This document shows positions 17,899 through 27,103 of a DNA stretch of 64,000 nucleotides, in pieces. This stretch comes from an uncultured Gammaproteobacteria bacterium (GTDB taxonomy: Bacteria > Pseudomonadota > Gammaproteobacteria > HK1), in NCBI GenBank assembly GCA_958295835.1, contig OY282378.1, positions 496,001-560,000 on the forward strand. The letters are read 5' to 3'. How positions within the stretch are numbered: position 1 is the first letter of the stretch; each line of letters starts with the position of its first letter. The notes beneath the pieces were generated by a model that was given only the letters and a program-made list of their open reading frames with translations, had not been told where the DNA came from and did not search any database. The position numbers and the translations under genes were made by a program.

Positions 17899-18072
17899 TC
17901 AATCATGAAACCGTGATTTCAGATCCACAATATCATCCGGAGTCGATATGGCAGCGTCGGGGATTATCGTAGCGTAGAGTCTCCTGTATTCATCAAACAT
18001 TTCATCCATGTAGGTGTCCGGGATTTTTTCTTCGAGCCATTCCACGCGCTTCTCGCCGGCATCTTCCACCAT
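17899..18072 (-). CDS. Small hypothetical protein, 57 residues
   Basis: The frame from ATG 18072 has a good AGAGGA site four to nine bases upstream. The peptide begins MVEDAGEKRVEWLEEKIPDT and is acidic and helical (EMFDEYRRLYATI), with no cysteines. It is slightly AT-richer than the flanks. It is convergent with jetD and divergent from the hydantoinase gene. I do not recognise the family. The ribosome site and regular codon use support it as a real gene. Confidence 0.5.
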   Translation of the reverse strand: MVEDAGEKRVEWLEEKIPDTYMDEMFDEYRRLYATIIPDAAISTPDDIVDLKSRFHD

Positions 18073-18142
18073 CAGTTCCTCTTGAGTTCAACCTGAACAT
18101 GAGACGATCCCCGGGAGGGTCAGAGGCAGGCGAGGCAGCCCG

Positions 18143-21100
18143 ATGACACGCCCCCGACTGGCCGTCGACATTGGCGGCACGTTCACCGACGTGGCGGTGG
18201 AGCACAACGGCGCCTGCCGCACCGGCAAGGTCCTCACCACCCCGGACGACCCGGTGCGCGGGGTGCTCGACGGCGCCCGGCTGGCGCTGTCGCGGGCGAG
18301 GCTTGCGCCGCGCGACGTCGGCGCGGTCATCCACGGGACCACGCTGGCGACCAACGCCCTGATCGAGCGCCGGGGCGCCACCGTCGGGGCCATCGTCACC
18401 GCGGGATTCCGCGACATCCTCGAAATCGCCTGTGAACGGCGCTACGACCAGTACGACCTCTACATCGAGAAGCCCGACACCCTCGTCCCGAGAGAACGGG
18501 TGGCGACCGTCACGGAGCGGGTCTCCGCGGCGGGGCAGGTGCTCGACCCGCTGGACCACAACAGCGTGCATCGCGCCGTGGACGCCCTGGTGGCGGGGGG
18601 CGTCGAGAGCATCGCCGTGTGCCTGCTGCACTCGTACGTGAACCCCGCCCACGAGCAGGCGGTGCGCGAGGCCGTCGAACGCCGGGCGCCGGGGGTGCCG
18701 GTGAGCCTGTCGAGCGAGGTGTCGCCGGAGGTGCGGGAGTTCGACCGGCTGTGCACGACGGTGGCCAACGCCTATGTGAAGCCGCTGATGGCTGGGTATC
18801 TCGGGAACCTCGCCCGTGGTCTCGAAGTCGGCGGGTTCGACTGCCCGCTGTTCCTGATGACCTCGGGCGGGGGCATGACCACCCTCGACACCGCGATGGC
18901 GTTCCCCGTCCGGCTGGTCGAGTCGGGGCCGAGCGGCGGGGCCATCCTCGCCGCCCGCGTCGCCCGCTCGCGCGGTTGCGCCCAGGTGCTGTCGTTCGAC
19001 ATGGGGGGGACGACGGCGAAGGTCTGCCTCATCGAGGAGGGGGAGCCGCGGACCTCGCGGGCGTTCGAGGTCGGGCGGGCGGAGCGCTTCATCAAGGGCA
19101 GCGGGCTGCCGGTGCGGATCCCGGTGCTGGAGATGATCGAGATCGGGGCCGGTGGCGGCTCCATCGCGAACGTGGACGCGCATTCGCGGCTGCGGGTGGG
19201 TCCGCGCAGCGCGTCTTCGGACCCCGGACCGGCCTGCTACGGGCGCGGCGGGGAGTGGGCGACGGTGACCGATGCGGACGCGGTGGCGGGGTATCTGGAC
19301 CCCGAGGCCTTCGCCGAAGGGCGGCTGCGGCTCGACCTCGGCCTTGCCCGCCGCGCCGTCGGGCGCGAGGTCGGCGACAGGCTTCGGATCGGCGTGTCGG
19401 CCGGGGCGGACGGCATCTCGCAGATGGTGGACGAGGCGATGGCCAACGCGGCGCGGATGCACGCGGCGGAGCAGGGGAAAAGCCTTGGGGACTGCGTGAT
19501 GGTGGCGTTCGGGGGGAACGGGCCGCTGCACGCGACGCGGGTGGCGGAGAAGGTGGGGGTGGGCCGGATCGTGGTGCCGCCGCAGCCGGGGGCGGGGTCC
19601 GCGGTGGGGTTCCTGTCGGCGCCGGTGTCGTTCGAGGTGGTGCGCAGCCACTACGTACGGGTGGCGGCGCCGGCGGTCGCCGCTCAAGGCTCCGGGGTCT
19701 CGGCAAGTCTGGAATGGGTGGAGGCGTCGGCGGCGCACGGCCACCTGGTGCCCGAACCGCGCGGCCATTACGCCCGGATGGCGGAGCCCGACGTGGCGGC
19801 GGTGAACGCGCTGCTCGATGCGATGCGGGAGGAGGCCACGGCGGTGGTGCGGGCCGGGGCGGGCGATGCGCCTCTGGTCGTGACCCGCACCGCGTTCATG
19901 CGCTACCGCGGACAGGGCCACGAGATCGAAGTGGCCATTCCGGACGGCGCGCTGGAGGCCGGACAGGTCGCGCGCTTGGTGGCCGCGTTCGAGGCGGACT
20001 ACGCGCGCCTGTTCGGGCGCATCGTGCCGGGGATGGCGCTGGAGGTGATGAACTGGTCGGTGCGGGTCTCCACTCCGCCCGAGGCCGCGCCGCGGGCCGG
20101 CGACTGCGCGGCGCGCGGCGCTCCCGAGCCCACCGGCACGCGGACCCTCACCCTGGGACAGGCGGGGGAGGCGACGGTGGCCGCCTGCTTCCGGCGGGCG
20201 GATCTCGCATCCGGAGACACCATCGCCGGCCCGGCACTCATCGTCGAGCCCCAGACCACGACCTTCGTCTCGCCGCGTTTCGAGGCGCGCATCGACACGG
20301 CCGGGAACATCGTGATGACCCGGCGGGAGGCTGATGGACGCGAAGGTCGGAACGGCCCCGCGCCGGACCGCCGATCCGCCATCGACTACGAGGTGATGTG
20401 GACCCGCCTCCAGGCGGTGGTCGAGGAGCAGGCCCAGGTCCTCATCCGCACCGCCTTCAGCCCCATCGTGCGCGAATGCGGGGACATCTCGGCCGGGATC
20501 TTCGCCCCCGACGGCCGGATGCTCGCCCAGGCGGTCACCGGCACCCCCGGCCACATCAACACCATGGCCGCGGCGGTGGGGCTGATGCTGGAGCACGTCC
20601 CCCTCGACGCCATGCAGCCCGGCGACATCTACACCACCAACGATCCCTGGATGGCCTCCGGGCATCTCAACGACGTGCTGCTGGTGGCCCCGGTGTTCGA
20701 CGGCGGGACCCCGGTGGCGCTCACCGCCTGCACCTCGCACCTCTACGACCTCGGGGGGCTGGGGATGGGGCCGAACGGCGGCGACGTGCACGACGAAGGG
20801 CTGTTCATCCCGCCGATGAAGCTGGTCGAGCGCGGCGCGGTGAATTCCATGCTCGTGCGGATCTTCAAGGCCAACTCGCGCTCGCCGGAATCGAACGAAG
20901 GTGACCTCTACGCCCTGATCGCGTGCTGCGAGGTCGGAGGGCGCCGGCTCCTGGAGATGATGCGCGAGTTCGGGCTCCGGGGCCTCGACGGCCTCGGCGC
21001 CTACGTCCTCGACGCCTCGAACGCCGCCGCGAAGGCCGCCATCGCCGAGGTGCCGAACGGGGTGTACCGCAACCGGATGGTGCTCGACGGCTACGACTTC

Positions 21101-22111
21101 GAGATCGTGCTCGAAGCCACCATGCAGGTGAGCGACGACGCGATCGTCACCGACTTCACCGGCACGTCGCCGTGCTCGCGCTACGGGATCAACGTGCCCC
21201 TGAACTACGCCGCGGCCTACAGCGTGTTCGGGATCCGGTGCGTGGTCGGGCCGGACATTCCGAACAACGCGGGCTCGCTCGCGCCCTTCGTGGTGAGCGC
21301 GCCGGAGGGCTGCATCCTCAACGCGCCGTTTCCCGCCCCGGTGGCCATGCGCCATACGATCGGGCAGCTCACGTGCGATCTGGTGCTGGGATGCCTGCAC
21401 CAGGCGCTGCCCGGCCGGGTTCCGGCCGAGGGGGCTTCGTGCATGTGGGACCTGCCGTTGCGCAGCGCCGCCCTGTCCGGGCTCGACCCCAACGCCACCA
21501 CCTTCGCCATCGAGCTGACCCACAACGGCGGCACCGGGGCGCGGCCGGGCGCGGACGGCCTCTCCGCCACCGGCTGGCCGAGCGGGGTGTGGGGCTCACA
21601 GGTGGAGGTCACCGAAAGCACGGTGCCGGTGCGGGTGCGTCGCCGCGAGCTGATCCCGGACAGCGGCGGCGCGGGCCGGCAGCGCGGCGGGTTGGGCCAG
21701 ATCATCGAACTGGAGAGCAGCGAAGGGCGGCCGATCGAGTTCTTCGCCTCGCTGGAGCGCATGAAGTACCCGGCCCGGGGCCGTGCGGGCGGGGCCGCCG
21801 GGCGCCTTGGCCGAGCCTGCCTGCGCTCGGGTCCGCGGCTGGCCGGCAAGGGGGAGCACACCATCCCGGAGGGTGACCTGCTCATCTTCGAGACCCCGGG
21901 CGGGGGCGGCTACGGCGACCCGCTGGCGCGTCGCGCGGAGGCGGTGGCGGCGGACGTCGCGAAGGGGCTGGTGAGCCGGGAGGCGGCGGAACGTCTCTAC
22001 GCGGTGGTGCTCGACGAGGCCGGAGGGCTCGACGCGGAGGCGACGCGGGCACGGCGGCCTGCCGCCGCCCGTTCCGGGGGAACGGCGCCCACCGATTCGC
22101 CGGGTCGTTGA
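18143..22111 (+). CDS. Fused HyuA-HyuB hydantoinase / 5-oxoprolinase
   Basis: 1,322 residues. The N-terminal 720 residues are a HyuA-type ATPase subunit of the actin-like fold: VDIGGTFTDVAVE (8-20), GTTLATNALIER (65-76) and SFDMGGTTAKVCLI (289-302). From about 755 comes a HyuB-type subunit: RECGDISAGIFAPDGRM, AGIDYxx-like TNDPW (Thr-Asn-Asp-Pro-Trp), GGAxRQRGGLGQ-type turn, GGGGYGDPL at the end. Together they give ATP-dependent opening of hydantoin or 5-oxoproline rings, normally made as two proteins in bacteria. It is a single uninterrupted frame, so this is a true fusion. Substrate is not determinable. The lone racemase-family gene at 33336 could supply a matching activity. Confidence 0.85.
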   Translation: MTRPRLAVDIGGTFTDVAVEHNGACRTGKVLTTPDDPVRGVLDGARLALSRARLAPRDVGAVIHGTTLATNALIERRGATVGAIVTAGFRDILEIACERRYDQYDLYIEKPDTLVPRERVATVTERVSAAGQVLDPLDHNSVHRAVDALVAGGVESIAVCLLHSYVNPAHEQAVREAVERRAPGVPVSLSSEVSPEVREFDRLCTTVANAYVKPLMAGYLGNLARGLEVGGFDCPLFLMTSGGGMTTLDTAMAFPVRLVESGPSGGAILAARVARSRGCAQVLSFDMGGTTAKVCLIEEGEPRTSRAFEVGRAERFIKGSGLPVRIPVLEMIEIGAGGGSIANVDAHSRLRVGPRSASSDPGPACYGRGGEWATVTDADAVAGYLDPEAFAEGRLRLDLGLARRAVGREVGDRLRIGVSAGADGISQMVDEAMANAARMHAAEQGKSLGDCVMVAFGGNGPLHATRVAEKVGVGRIVVPPQPGAGSAVGFLSAPVSFEVVRSHYVRVAAPAVAAQGSGVSASLEWVEASAAHGHLVPEPRGHYARMAEPDVAAVNALLDAMREEATAVVRAGAGDAPLVVTRTAFMRYRGQGHEIEVAIPDGALEAGQVARLVAAFEADYARLFGRIVPGMALEVMNWSVRVSTPPEAAPRAGDCAARGAPEPTGTRTLTLGQAGEATVAACFRRADLASGDTIAGPALIVEPQTTTFVSPRFEARIDTAGNIVMTRREADGREGRNGPAPDRRSAIDYEVMWTRLQAVVEEQAQVLIRTAFSPIVRECGDISAGIFAPDGRMLAQAVTGTPGHINTMAAAVGLMLEHVPLDAMQPGDIYTTNDPWMASGHLNDVLLVAPVFDGGTPVALTACTSHLYDLGGLGMGPNGGDVHDEGLFIPPMKLVERGAVNSMLVRIFKANSRSPESNEGDLYALIACCEVGGRRLLEMMREFGLRGLDGLGAYVLDASNAAAKAAIAEVPNGVYRNRMVLDGYDFEIVLEATMQVSDDAIVTDFTGTSPCSRYGINVPLNYAAAYSVFGIRCVVGPDIPNNAGSLAPFVVSAPEGCILNAPFPAPVAMRHTIGQLTCDLVLGCLHQALPGRVPAEGASCMWDLPLRSAALSGLDPNATTFAIELTHNGGTGARPGADGLSATGWPSGVWGSQVEVTESTVPVRVRRRELIPDSGGAGRQRGGLGQIIELESSEGRPIEFFASLERMKYPARGRAGGAAGRLGRACLRSGPRLAGKGEHTIPEGDLLIFETPGGGGYGDPLARRAEAVAADVAKGLVSREAAERLYAVVLDEAGGLDAEATRARRPAAARSGGTAPTDSPGR

Positions 22112-22290
22112 GCCAACAGCTCGTTCCGCTGCCCGCCGGTCTGCACGGTGGGGGGATCGGCGTCCATCGATTCGCCAGGCCGTTGAACCGGGTGTCGGGG
22201 GCGGCGGCGGATGATCAAGTTGCCGTGCCGGGCAGGGAGTGTCATGAATCTGCGCGGCAAGTTGCCCGGCAAACTGCCCGGCAAACTGCC
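22072..22290. repeat. Degenerate direct repeat and microrepeats at the hyu 3' end
   Basis: CGATTCGCCGGGTCGTTGA at 22093-22111 (containing the hydantoinase stop codon) recurs as CGATTCGCCAGGCCGTTGA at 22168-22186, 75 bases later. Both copies are preceded by a CGTTCCG block, although the distance varies. Around 22256-22290 a 12-bp unit (GGCAAACTGCCC-like) occurs three times in a row. These are local slippage or duplication products with no evident function. Confidence 0.55.
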
Positions 22291-22324
22291 GCAGCGTCCG
22301 CGGCAGGCGCCATCGGAAAACCGG
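22237..22324. repeat. Dispersed repeat, copy 1
   Basis: GAGTGTCATGAATC at 22237-22250 and GGCAGGCGCC-AT-CGGAAAACCGG at about 22302-22324 match two parts of the segment 33272-33311 in the same order, but here they are separated by the microrepeat expansion. Copy 2 lies just upstream of the Asp/Glu racemase gene. The unit may be a degraded small repeat element. Confidence 0.5.
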
Positions 22325-22334
22325 AGTTGATTGT

Positions 22335-25300
22335 TCACTTCCAGCGCGGTCGCCCGTTCCCAAGCCCGTATGTGCGGTTCTGTTTCGTTCCGAAGGCGAG
22401 GCGTTGCGCTTCACACCAAAGGGCGTCCGGAAGACTGGAGCTGGTACCTGAAAGGGCTGCAGGAAGGTCCGGCCATGCCAGCGCAACGCGCCAGAGCGGC
22501 CAGCGGAACTGTTTACCATTCCATTTGTGACCGTAGACGGCGGTCGAGCGAGTGGCAAGCTGGTTCCCGCGTACCTCGGGTACGGACACGAGCGCGGATA
22601 TGCCCATCAGCGAGAGCCATTCGATCCACGGCTCGGATCGTTGATCGTTGGAAGCACTCTGGGGGCGGCGTGCACCCTGGGCCGCCAAGGGACTCCATCG
22701 GAACGATTTGCCGCCCTTGTCGAGGCTGCGCGGCCCCATCAGCGAACGTCGGAGCGCATCGGACGAAAAAGACTTCGTCCGAGTCGTTGTCGACCACTCG
22801 AAGATCGACTTGAAGCCGCCGCGGCCTCCCGAAACGAAATCCATGTCCGATCGTCCGCCGGCGGAGATCAACGCCACCACGAACGATCGGAAGGGCTCTT
22901 CCGTGGAAAGAAGGAGATCGTTGCACTGGCCGTTCGAGAGCTTGTTCAGTTCGGCAGGCCATACACCGCGAAAATGATCGCGGGCACCTACGAGGCAGTC
23001 GGCTATCTCGTCGATTCCGAGGACGGTCGCGACGCGCGGCTGCGTCCCATGCCATCGGAGGAGAGCATGCTCATCCGTGAGATCCAGCGCTCGCAGCATA
23101 CCGATGGCCGCGAGATAGTCACCCGGCACCAGCCCGTTGAGCGCCGTCAATGCGATCTCGGGAGCGGGAGGAGGTCGTACGGGATCTGTCCGAGCGCAAG
23201 AATCGAGCGGCTTGCCGCCAGTGGGTCCGATCTCTCCTCTCTCTTCGGCCTCCGATTGCCGGTGGTCGCTCAGTTGTACGACGGCCTCCAGCCAGGCGAG
23301 CCCGAGCCACCCGAAACGCTCCTGCACGGAGCGAAACCGTGCGGGCGCCCGCTCCGCCTCCGTGTGTCCCAGCTCTGTCGCGAAGTCGAAACCGAAGAGT
23401 CGATCGTGCACCCGCGCCACGCCCTGGGCCGCGCGGACGAAGGGCCGGGACCAGCCGTGGTGGCTTGCGACGAGATGTTCGACGAGTTCCGTGTCGTTGG
23501 CGGTCTCGTGCAATCCGTGCCGGATCATCAGCTCCACGGAGAGCGCTTCGTGCCGTTCTCCCTTGGGATAATCGGAGACTGCCTCCCGGCGACGGCGTGC
23601 GATCCAACCCAGACCGCTCTTCCCAAGCGGGACGGTACCCGGTTTCCGTCCACAGAGGCGCTGGAAGCGGTCATCCAACTTTCCAAGGTCGTGCAGCCTG
23701 GCGGCCAGCACCAAATCCTTGGTTATCCCCGGCGGCAGGCCGAGCCGTTCGGCAACGGCGCGTGTGCGCGCCGAGACCCCGTTCAGGTGGCTTTCCAGGG
23801 ACACCGGCCGGCGCCGGAACGTCGGCCCGTCGTCATCGTCCTCGACAGGCAATTCCGAGACGAAGAGCCAGCGGCGTCCGAGATCGATCCATGTCCAGTC
23901 CTGCAATATGGAACGGGATTCGTCCTCTGCGATCCAGGTCTTGACCTGATCCTCTATCGACTCATCCTCGCGTACGGATGGAGCGTCGTGGAACCGGAAC
24001 CGGAGATCACGGTGATCGCGCATGGCTGCGGAGCTGACATCGGGTACACGGCCTGCGGAGCCGTCGAAGTTGCCGTGCCTGCCGATGCCGCCGTAATCGG
24101 TGGGAACGACCACCGTGTCACCGACTCCGATGTCCCCGGCCGACAGGATGTCCATCCCGGCTCCGAGCCGGATCGCACGACGTTCGCCCAACCACTCCCG
24201 CAGATCCCGAATTGGAATCGACACGGCTTCCAGGCTCGAGGGCGGGAGGGCCTTCAGTAGTCGTTCAAGGGACGCGCGGTCCCAGGCAAGGTCGAGATCC
24301 CGCCAGACCACCTGAATGTCGCGATTCTGCTGCACACCATGGAGGAAGACGGAGATGTCGTAAGCAGGGCCATCCGCCCGATTCTGGGACCATAGATCAA
24401 GGTACTCCGGGATCAGTACCGGGGCAGACGCTGGCGGACGCACGCAGCCTTGCGGAGCTTCCGGCAGGGAGCCCGGCGTGCACCGTGCCTGCGAGAGATG
24501 TGCGAGCCAGTTCGCGGTCTCGATCTCGTGCTCCCGGTAGACGGGACAGAACATCTTCCCCGTGTCCTGCTCTTGGAAGGTTCTTCGAGCCCGGAGGATG
24601 ATGCACTCCGCGTCGTCGCGTTTGCCGCGCCGGTTCACCCTGCCCATGCGCTGCACGAGAGCGTCCCACGATGCGCACTCGGAAATCATCGCGTCGAAAT
24701 CCCAATCGACGCCGGCCTCGACGCACTGGGTCGCCACCACCAGCGTGGGCTCGCAGCCCTCGATCCGGTTCTCCACGGCGTCAAGGGTTCTTTGCCGATC
24801 CAGTGGACGCATGCGCCCCGTGACGAGGAAGAGCTCTCGTTCCAGCGCGATTCTCCTCTTGGATGGTGCGGTTTGGGCCTTTGTTGCCTTCTCGAACCAT
24901 TCCAGGGCGGTGCGAACGGTATTCGCGACCATGAGGACGCATGGTGCGTCGATCGTCGTGAGAACCCGTTCGACTTTCCTGTCCGACCAGCGCAGGAGTT
25001 TCCCGGCGTTCAGGCGCGGGGCGAGCGCGGCGTCCTTGCGATCTTCCTCTTCGAGCTGGAAAGGCTTGGCCGCTGCCGTCATGCCGGGCGTGGCGCTGAG
25101 CTGCACGACCTGCCGTCGCGGGACGATGCCCCGCACGGGCTCGAGACGCTCAAGGTTCGCAAGGGTATCCAGGAGCGGGCCGGCGAGGTGGGCCTCATCC
25201 AGGAGGAAGATCGTGTCCTGGCCTACCAGACCGGCCTCCACGGAGCGCATGCGCGGTGTAACGCCGTAGCCGCGCATGAGAAGCCGCGAACCGATCTGGT

Positions 25301-25745
25301 CGGCCGTGGAAGCGATGATTTGGACCTGATCCGGGGAACGGCACCACCTTGGATCGGTCGGGCAGGCGCCGCGGAGCCGGATGCTGCTCGCGGGCTCCGG
25401 GCTCAGCCGGGCGAGCGCCTTTCGTACCGGAGCGAGCTCGGGCTTCATATCGACCCGTTCGAGAAGTCGCCGACCATGCCTCCACGCCTGGTCTACGAGG
25501 ACCCGCCGGTCCACCATGAGGACGATGCGACGGGGGAAAACGCCGAATTTGCCTTCGTGTGCGGCCAAGGCAAGTACATAGAGGGCGACGTCGATTGCCG
25601 AGGTTTTTCCGGAGCCTGTCGGCAGGTCGAGCGCGTCGGGCCACCTTTGGTCGGCGAGCACTCGATCCGCGAGCCGTCTTTGCCAGAGATAGGGTGTCTC
25701 GTCGTGGCAGATCTCGAAGAATCGGGCGAAGTCCGGAAAGATCAC
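22335..25745 (-). CDS. cas3: Type I-G Cas3 helicase-nuclease with Cas8-like extension
   Basis: 1,136 residues from GTG 25745, overlapping the csb2 stop (GTGA). Helicase comes first: Walker A PTGSGKTS (42-49), DEAH box LLDEAHLAG (181-189), SATPG (217-221), QRMGRVNRRG (365-374). The HD nuclease follows: HDLGK (685-689) and SHHGW (761-765). Helicase-then-HD order is typical of type I-G (old I-U). Residues about 850-1,136 form a further domain (NGLVPGDYLAAIGMLRAL, IFEWSTTTRTKSF, IEWLSLMGISAL, RWPLWRVALAWPD) that resembles the Csx17/Csb3 Cas8-like family and has been seen as a Cas3 extension. The enzyme unwinds and degrades target DNA recruited by Cascade. Confidence 0.85.
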   Translation of the reverse strand: MIFPDFARFFEICHDETPYLWQRRLADRVLADQRWPDALDLPTGSGKTSAIDVALYVLALAAHEGKFGVFPRRIVLMVDRRVLVDQAWRHGRRLLERVDMKPELAPVRKALARLSPEPASSIRLRGACPTDPRWCRSPDQVQIIASTADQIGSRLLMRGYGVTPRMRSVEAGLVGQDTIFLLDEAHLAGPLLDTLANLERLEPVRGIVPRRQVVQLSATPGMTAAAKPFQLEEEDRKDAALAPRLNAGKLLRWSDRKVERVLTTIDAPCVLMVANTVRTALEWFEKATKAQTAPSKRRIALERELFLVTGRMRPLDRQRTLDAVENRIEGCEPTLVVATQCVEAGVDWDFDAMISECASWDALVQRMGRVNRRGKRDDAECIILRARRTFQEQDTGKMFCPVYREHEIETANWLAHLSQARCTPGSLPEAPQGCVRPPASAPVLIPEYLDLWSQNRADGPAYDISVFLHGVQQNRDIQVVWRDLDLAWDRASLERLLKALPPSSLEAVSIPIRDLREWLGERRAIRLGAGMDILSAGDIGVGDTVVVPTDYGGIGRHGNFDGSAGRVPDVSSAAMRDHRDLRFRFHDAPSVREDESIEDQVKTWIAEDESRSILQDWTWIDLGRRWLFVSELPVEDDDDGPTFRRRPVSLESHLNGVSARTRAVAERLGLPPGITKDLVLAARLHDLGKLDDRFQRLCGRKPGTVPLGKSGLGWIARRRREAVSDYPKGERHEALSVELMIRHGLHETANDTELVEHLVASHHGWSRPFVRAAQGVARVHDRLFGFDFATELGHTEAERAPARFRSVQERFGWLGLAWLEAVVQLSDHRQSEAEERGEIGPTGGKPLDSCARTDPVRPPPAPEIALTALNGLVPGDYLAAIGMLRALDLTDEHALLRWHGTQPRVATVLGIDEIADCLVGARDHFRGVWPAELNKLSNGQCNDLLLSTEEPFRSFVVALISAGGRSDMDFVSGGRGGFKSIFEWSTTTRTKSFSSDALRRSLMGPRSLDKGGKSFRWSPLAAQGARRPQSASNDQRSEPWIEWLSLMGISALVSVPEVRGNQLATRSTAVYGHKWNGKQFRWPLWRVALAWPDLPAALSGTSSSLPDALWCEAQRLAFGTKQNRTYGLGNGRPRWK

Positions 25746-27103
25746 GGCAGGGCCTCTACCGGTTCCATCAATCCGTACCCGAGGTGCCTGCCCGCGCCTA
25801 CGACGACCGGTCCCTCGACGGCGTTCGGGAACAGCATCCGGGCATGGACGACAGGGCGGCGGTGCGGACCTCGAACGGTGCGTGCGTTCGGGCTTCCAAT
25901 CGCGAAGGGGGCATTCGAGGCTTCGACCTCGATCGGAACGGGCAGGCCGGCTTGAGAGCACGCGAGCTCTATCTCCGTGGCGATGCGATTCCAGTCGTCC
26001 CGGTTCCATTCGCGGTGTTTCGCCACGTGGCGAGGGAGCTCCATCGGGATGACCGTCTGCCAGACTTCGGCGGTGCGGCACCATCGTTCCTCGGCGAGCG
26101 TGCGGCGGGAGTCCGCCGGCCCGAAGGTCAGCAGCCGCCCGCCCGACATGGCCAGCGTCGCGCCGCGTGCGAACCACGTCGCAACGACACGTTCCACGTA
26201 GGCTCGATCGGACTCGCCGGTGTTCGGCGGTACGATGAACGAGACGCCCGATACGGTGCCGGTCGAGTGGCGGAAACCGACGTGCGGGAGCGGGCAGAAA
26301 TGGAGGTGGGACCTCCGTAGCGGGGAGCCGTCTTCCTCGAGGCCATGGAGGATGGGGCGCACGGGAAGCTGCTCGGCATCGGCCGTGGCGATCAGCGCCT
26401 GCCGCAGTTGGCTTGCGAGCGCGGGCGCATGCTCGACCGGGCAACTCCCGAGTGCCAGTCCTACCGTGATCATGCGACTTGGCCGCCGGCTGTCGCTCCA
26501 GCGGTAGGCCCGCCAGTCGCAAGGAAGCACACGTCCGGGGATGAGTGTCTCGGCCTCGGCGATGGCGTCGACGATCCCGGGCATGGCGATCCGAAGCATG
26601 GTCCCCGAGGCGGAGGGACGCCAAGCGGGGCCGTGGAGGTCCGCACGCCGATCCACGGTCATTGCCACCAGACTCTCGGCCGACCCGAGTCGGGTGCAGC
26701 GGTGGCACAGATCGCGCAGTGCACTCTCGTGACAGGTTGGGACGTCAACCTCCCACACGAAGTCGACGGGGGAGTCGCCAACGTGCCGGCTCGAACGGAC
26801 CAGCCGCGCTTTCGGGAGCGTCGGCCGCTTGCCGCCTTTCTTGTCCCGGTTCGGAACGCTGTTCATCGGGACCCATGCATCGTAGGTCTCGTCCGGGGCA
26901 TTGCAGATTGCGACGATGCTCGGCGCCTCCTGGAACTCCAGCCACCGCAGCGCCTCGCCCTCGGTCTGCCGGCAACCGCCGTCGTACCATGCCGCGATGA
27001 GAGCGTAGAGCAGGCGCGCCGGATGCGGAGGCCACTCGGACTTGAGAGCAGGGGTCTGGGCGACGTACTCCCCGCCGAGGAACCGGACGGAGATTTCGAA
27101 CAT
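25742..27103 (-). CDS. csb2: Type I-G Csb2 (Cas5-Cas6-like)
   Basis: 453 residues starting at ATG 27103 (TGATG overlap with csb1). The N-terminal FEISVRFLGGEYVAQTP, then EWPPHPARLLYALIAAW, is the Csb2/GSU0054 signature, and a C-terminal RGPHRRPVVHARMLFP, then GAGRHLGYGLMEP, is also family-typical. Csb2 combines a Cas5-like part, which holds the crRNA 5' handle, with a Cas6-like processing part. It works with Csb1 and the Cas3/Cas8-like protein encoded in the same operon. The long upstream extension of this frame has no start support. Confidence 0.85.
   Translation of the reverse strand: MFEISVRFLGGEYVAQTPALKSEWPPHPARLLYALIAAWYDGGCRQTEGEALRWLEFQEAPSIVAICNAPDETYDAWVPMNSVPNRDKKGGKRPTLPKARLVRSSRHVGDSPVDFVWEVDVPTCHESALRDLCHRCTRLGSAESLVAMTVDRRADLHGPAWRPSASGTMLRIAMPGIVDAIAEAETLIPGRVLPCDWRAYRWSDSRRPSRMITVGLALGSCPVEHAPALASQLRQALIATADAEQLPVRPILHGLEEDGSPLRRSHLHFCPLPHVGFRHSTGTVSGVSFIVPPNTGESDRAYVERVVATWFARGATLAMSGGRLLTFGPADSRRTLAEERWCRTAEVWQTVIPMELPRHVAKHREWNRDDWNRIATEIELACSQAGLPVPIEVEASNAPFAIGSPNARTVRGPHRRPVVHARMLFPNAVEGPVVVGAGRHLGYGLMEPVEALP

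Noticed and set aside
22256..22290. Three adjacent ~12-bp repeats that could suggest a CRISPR-like array
   Set aside because: The units are too short, contiguous and without spacers. They are a slippage product.
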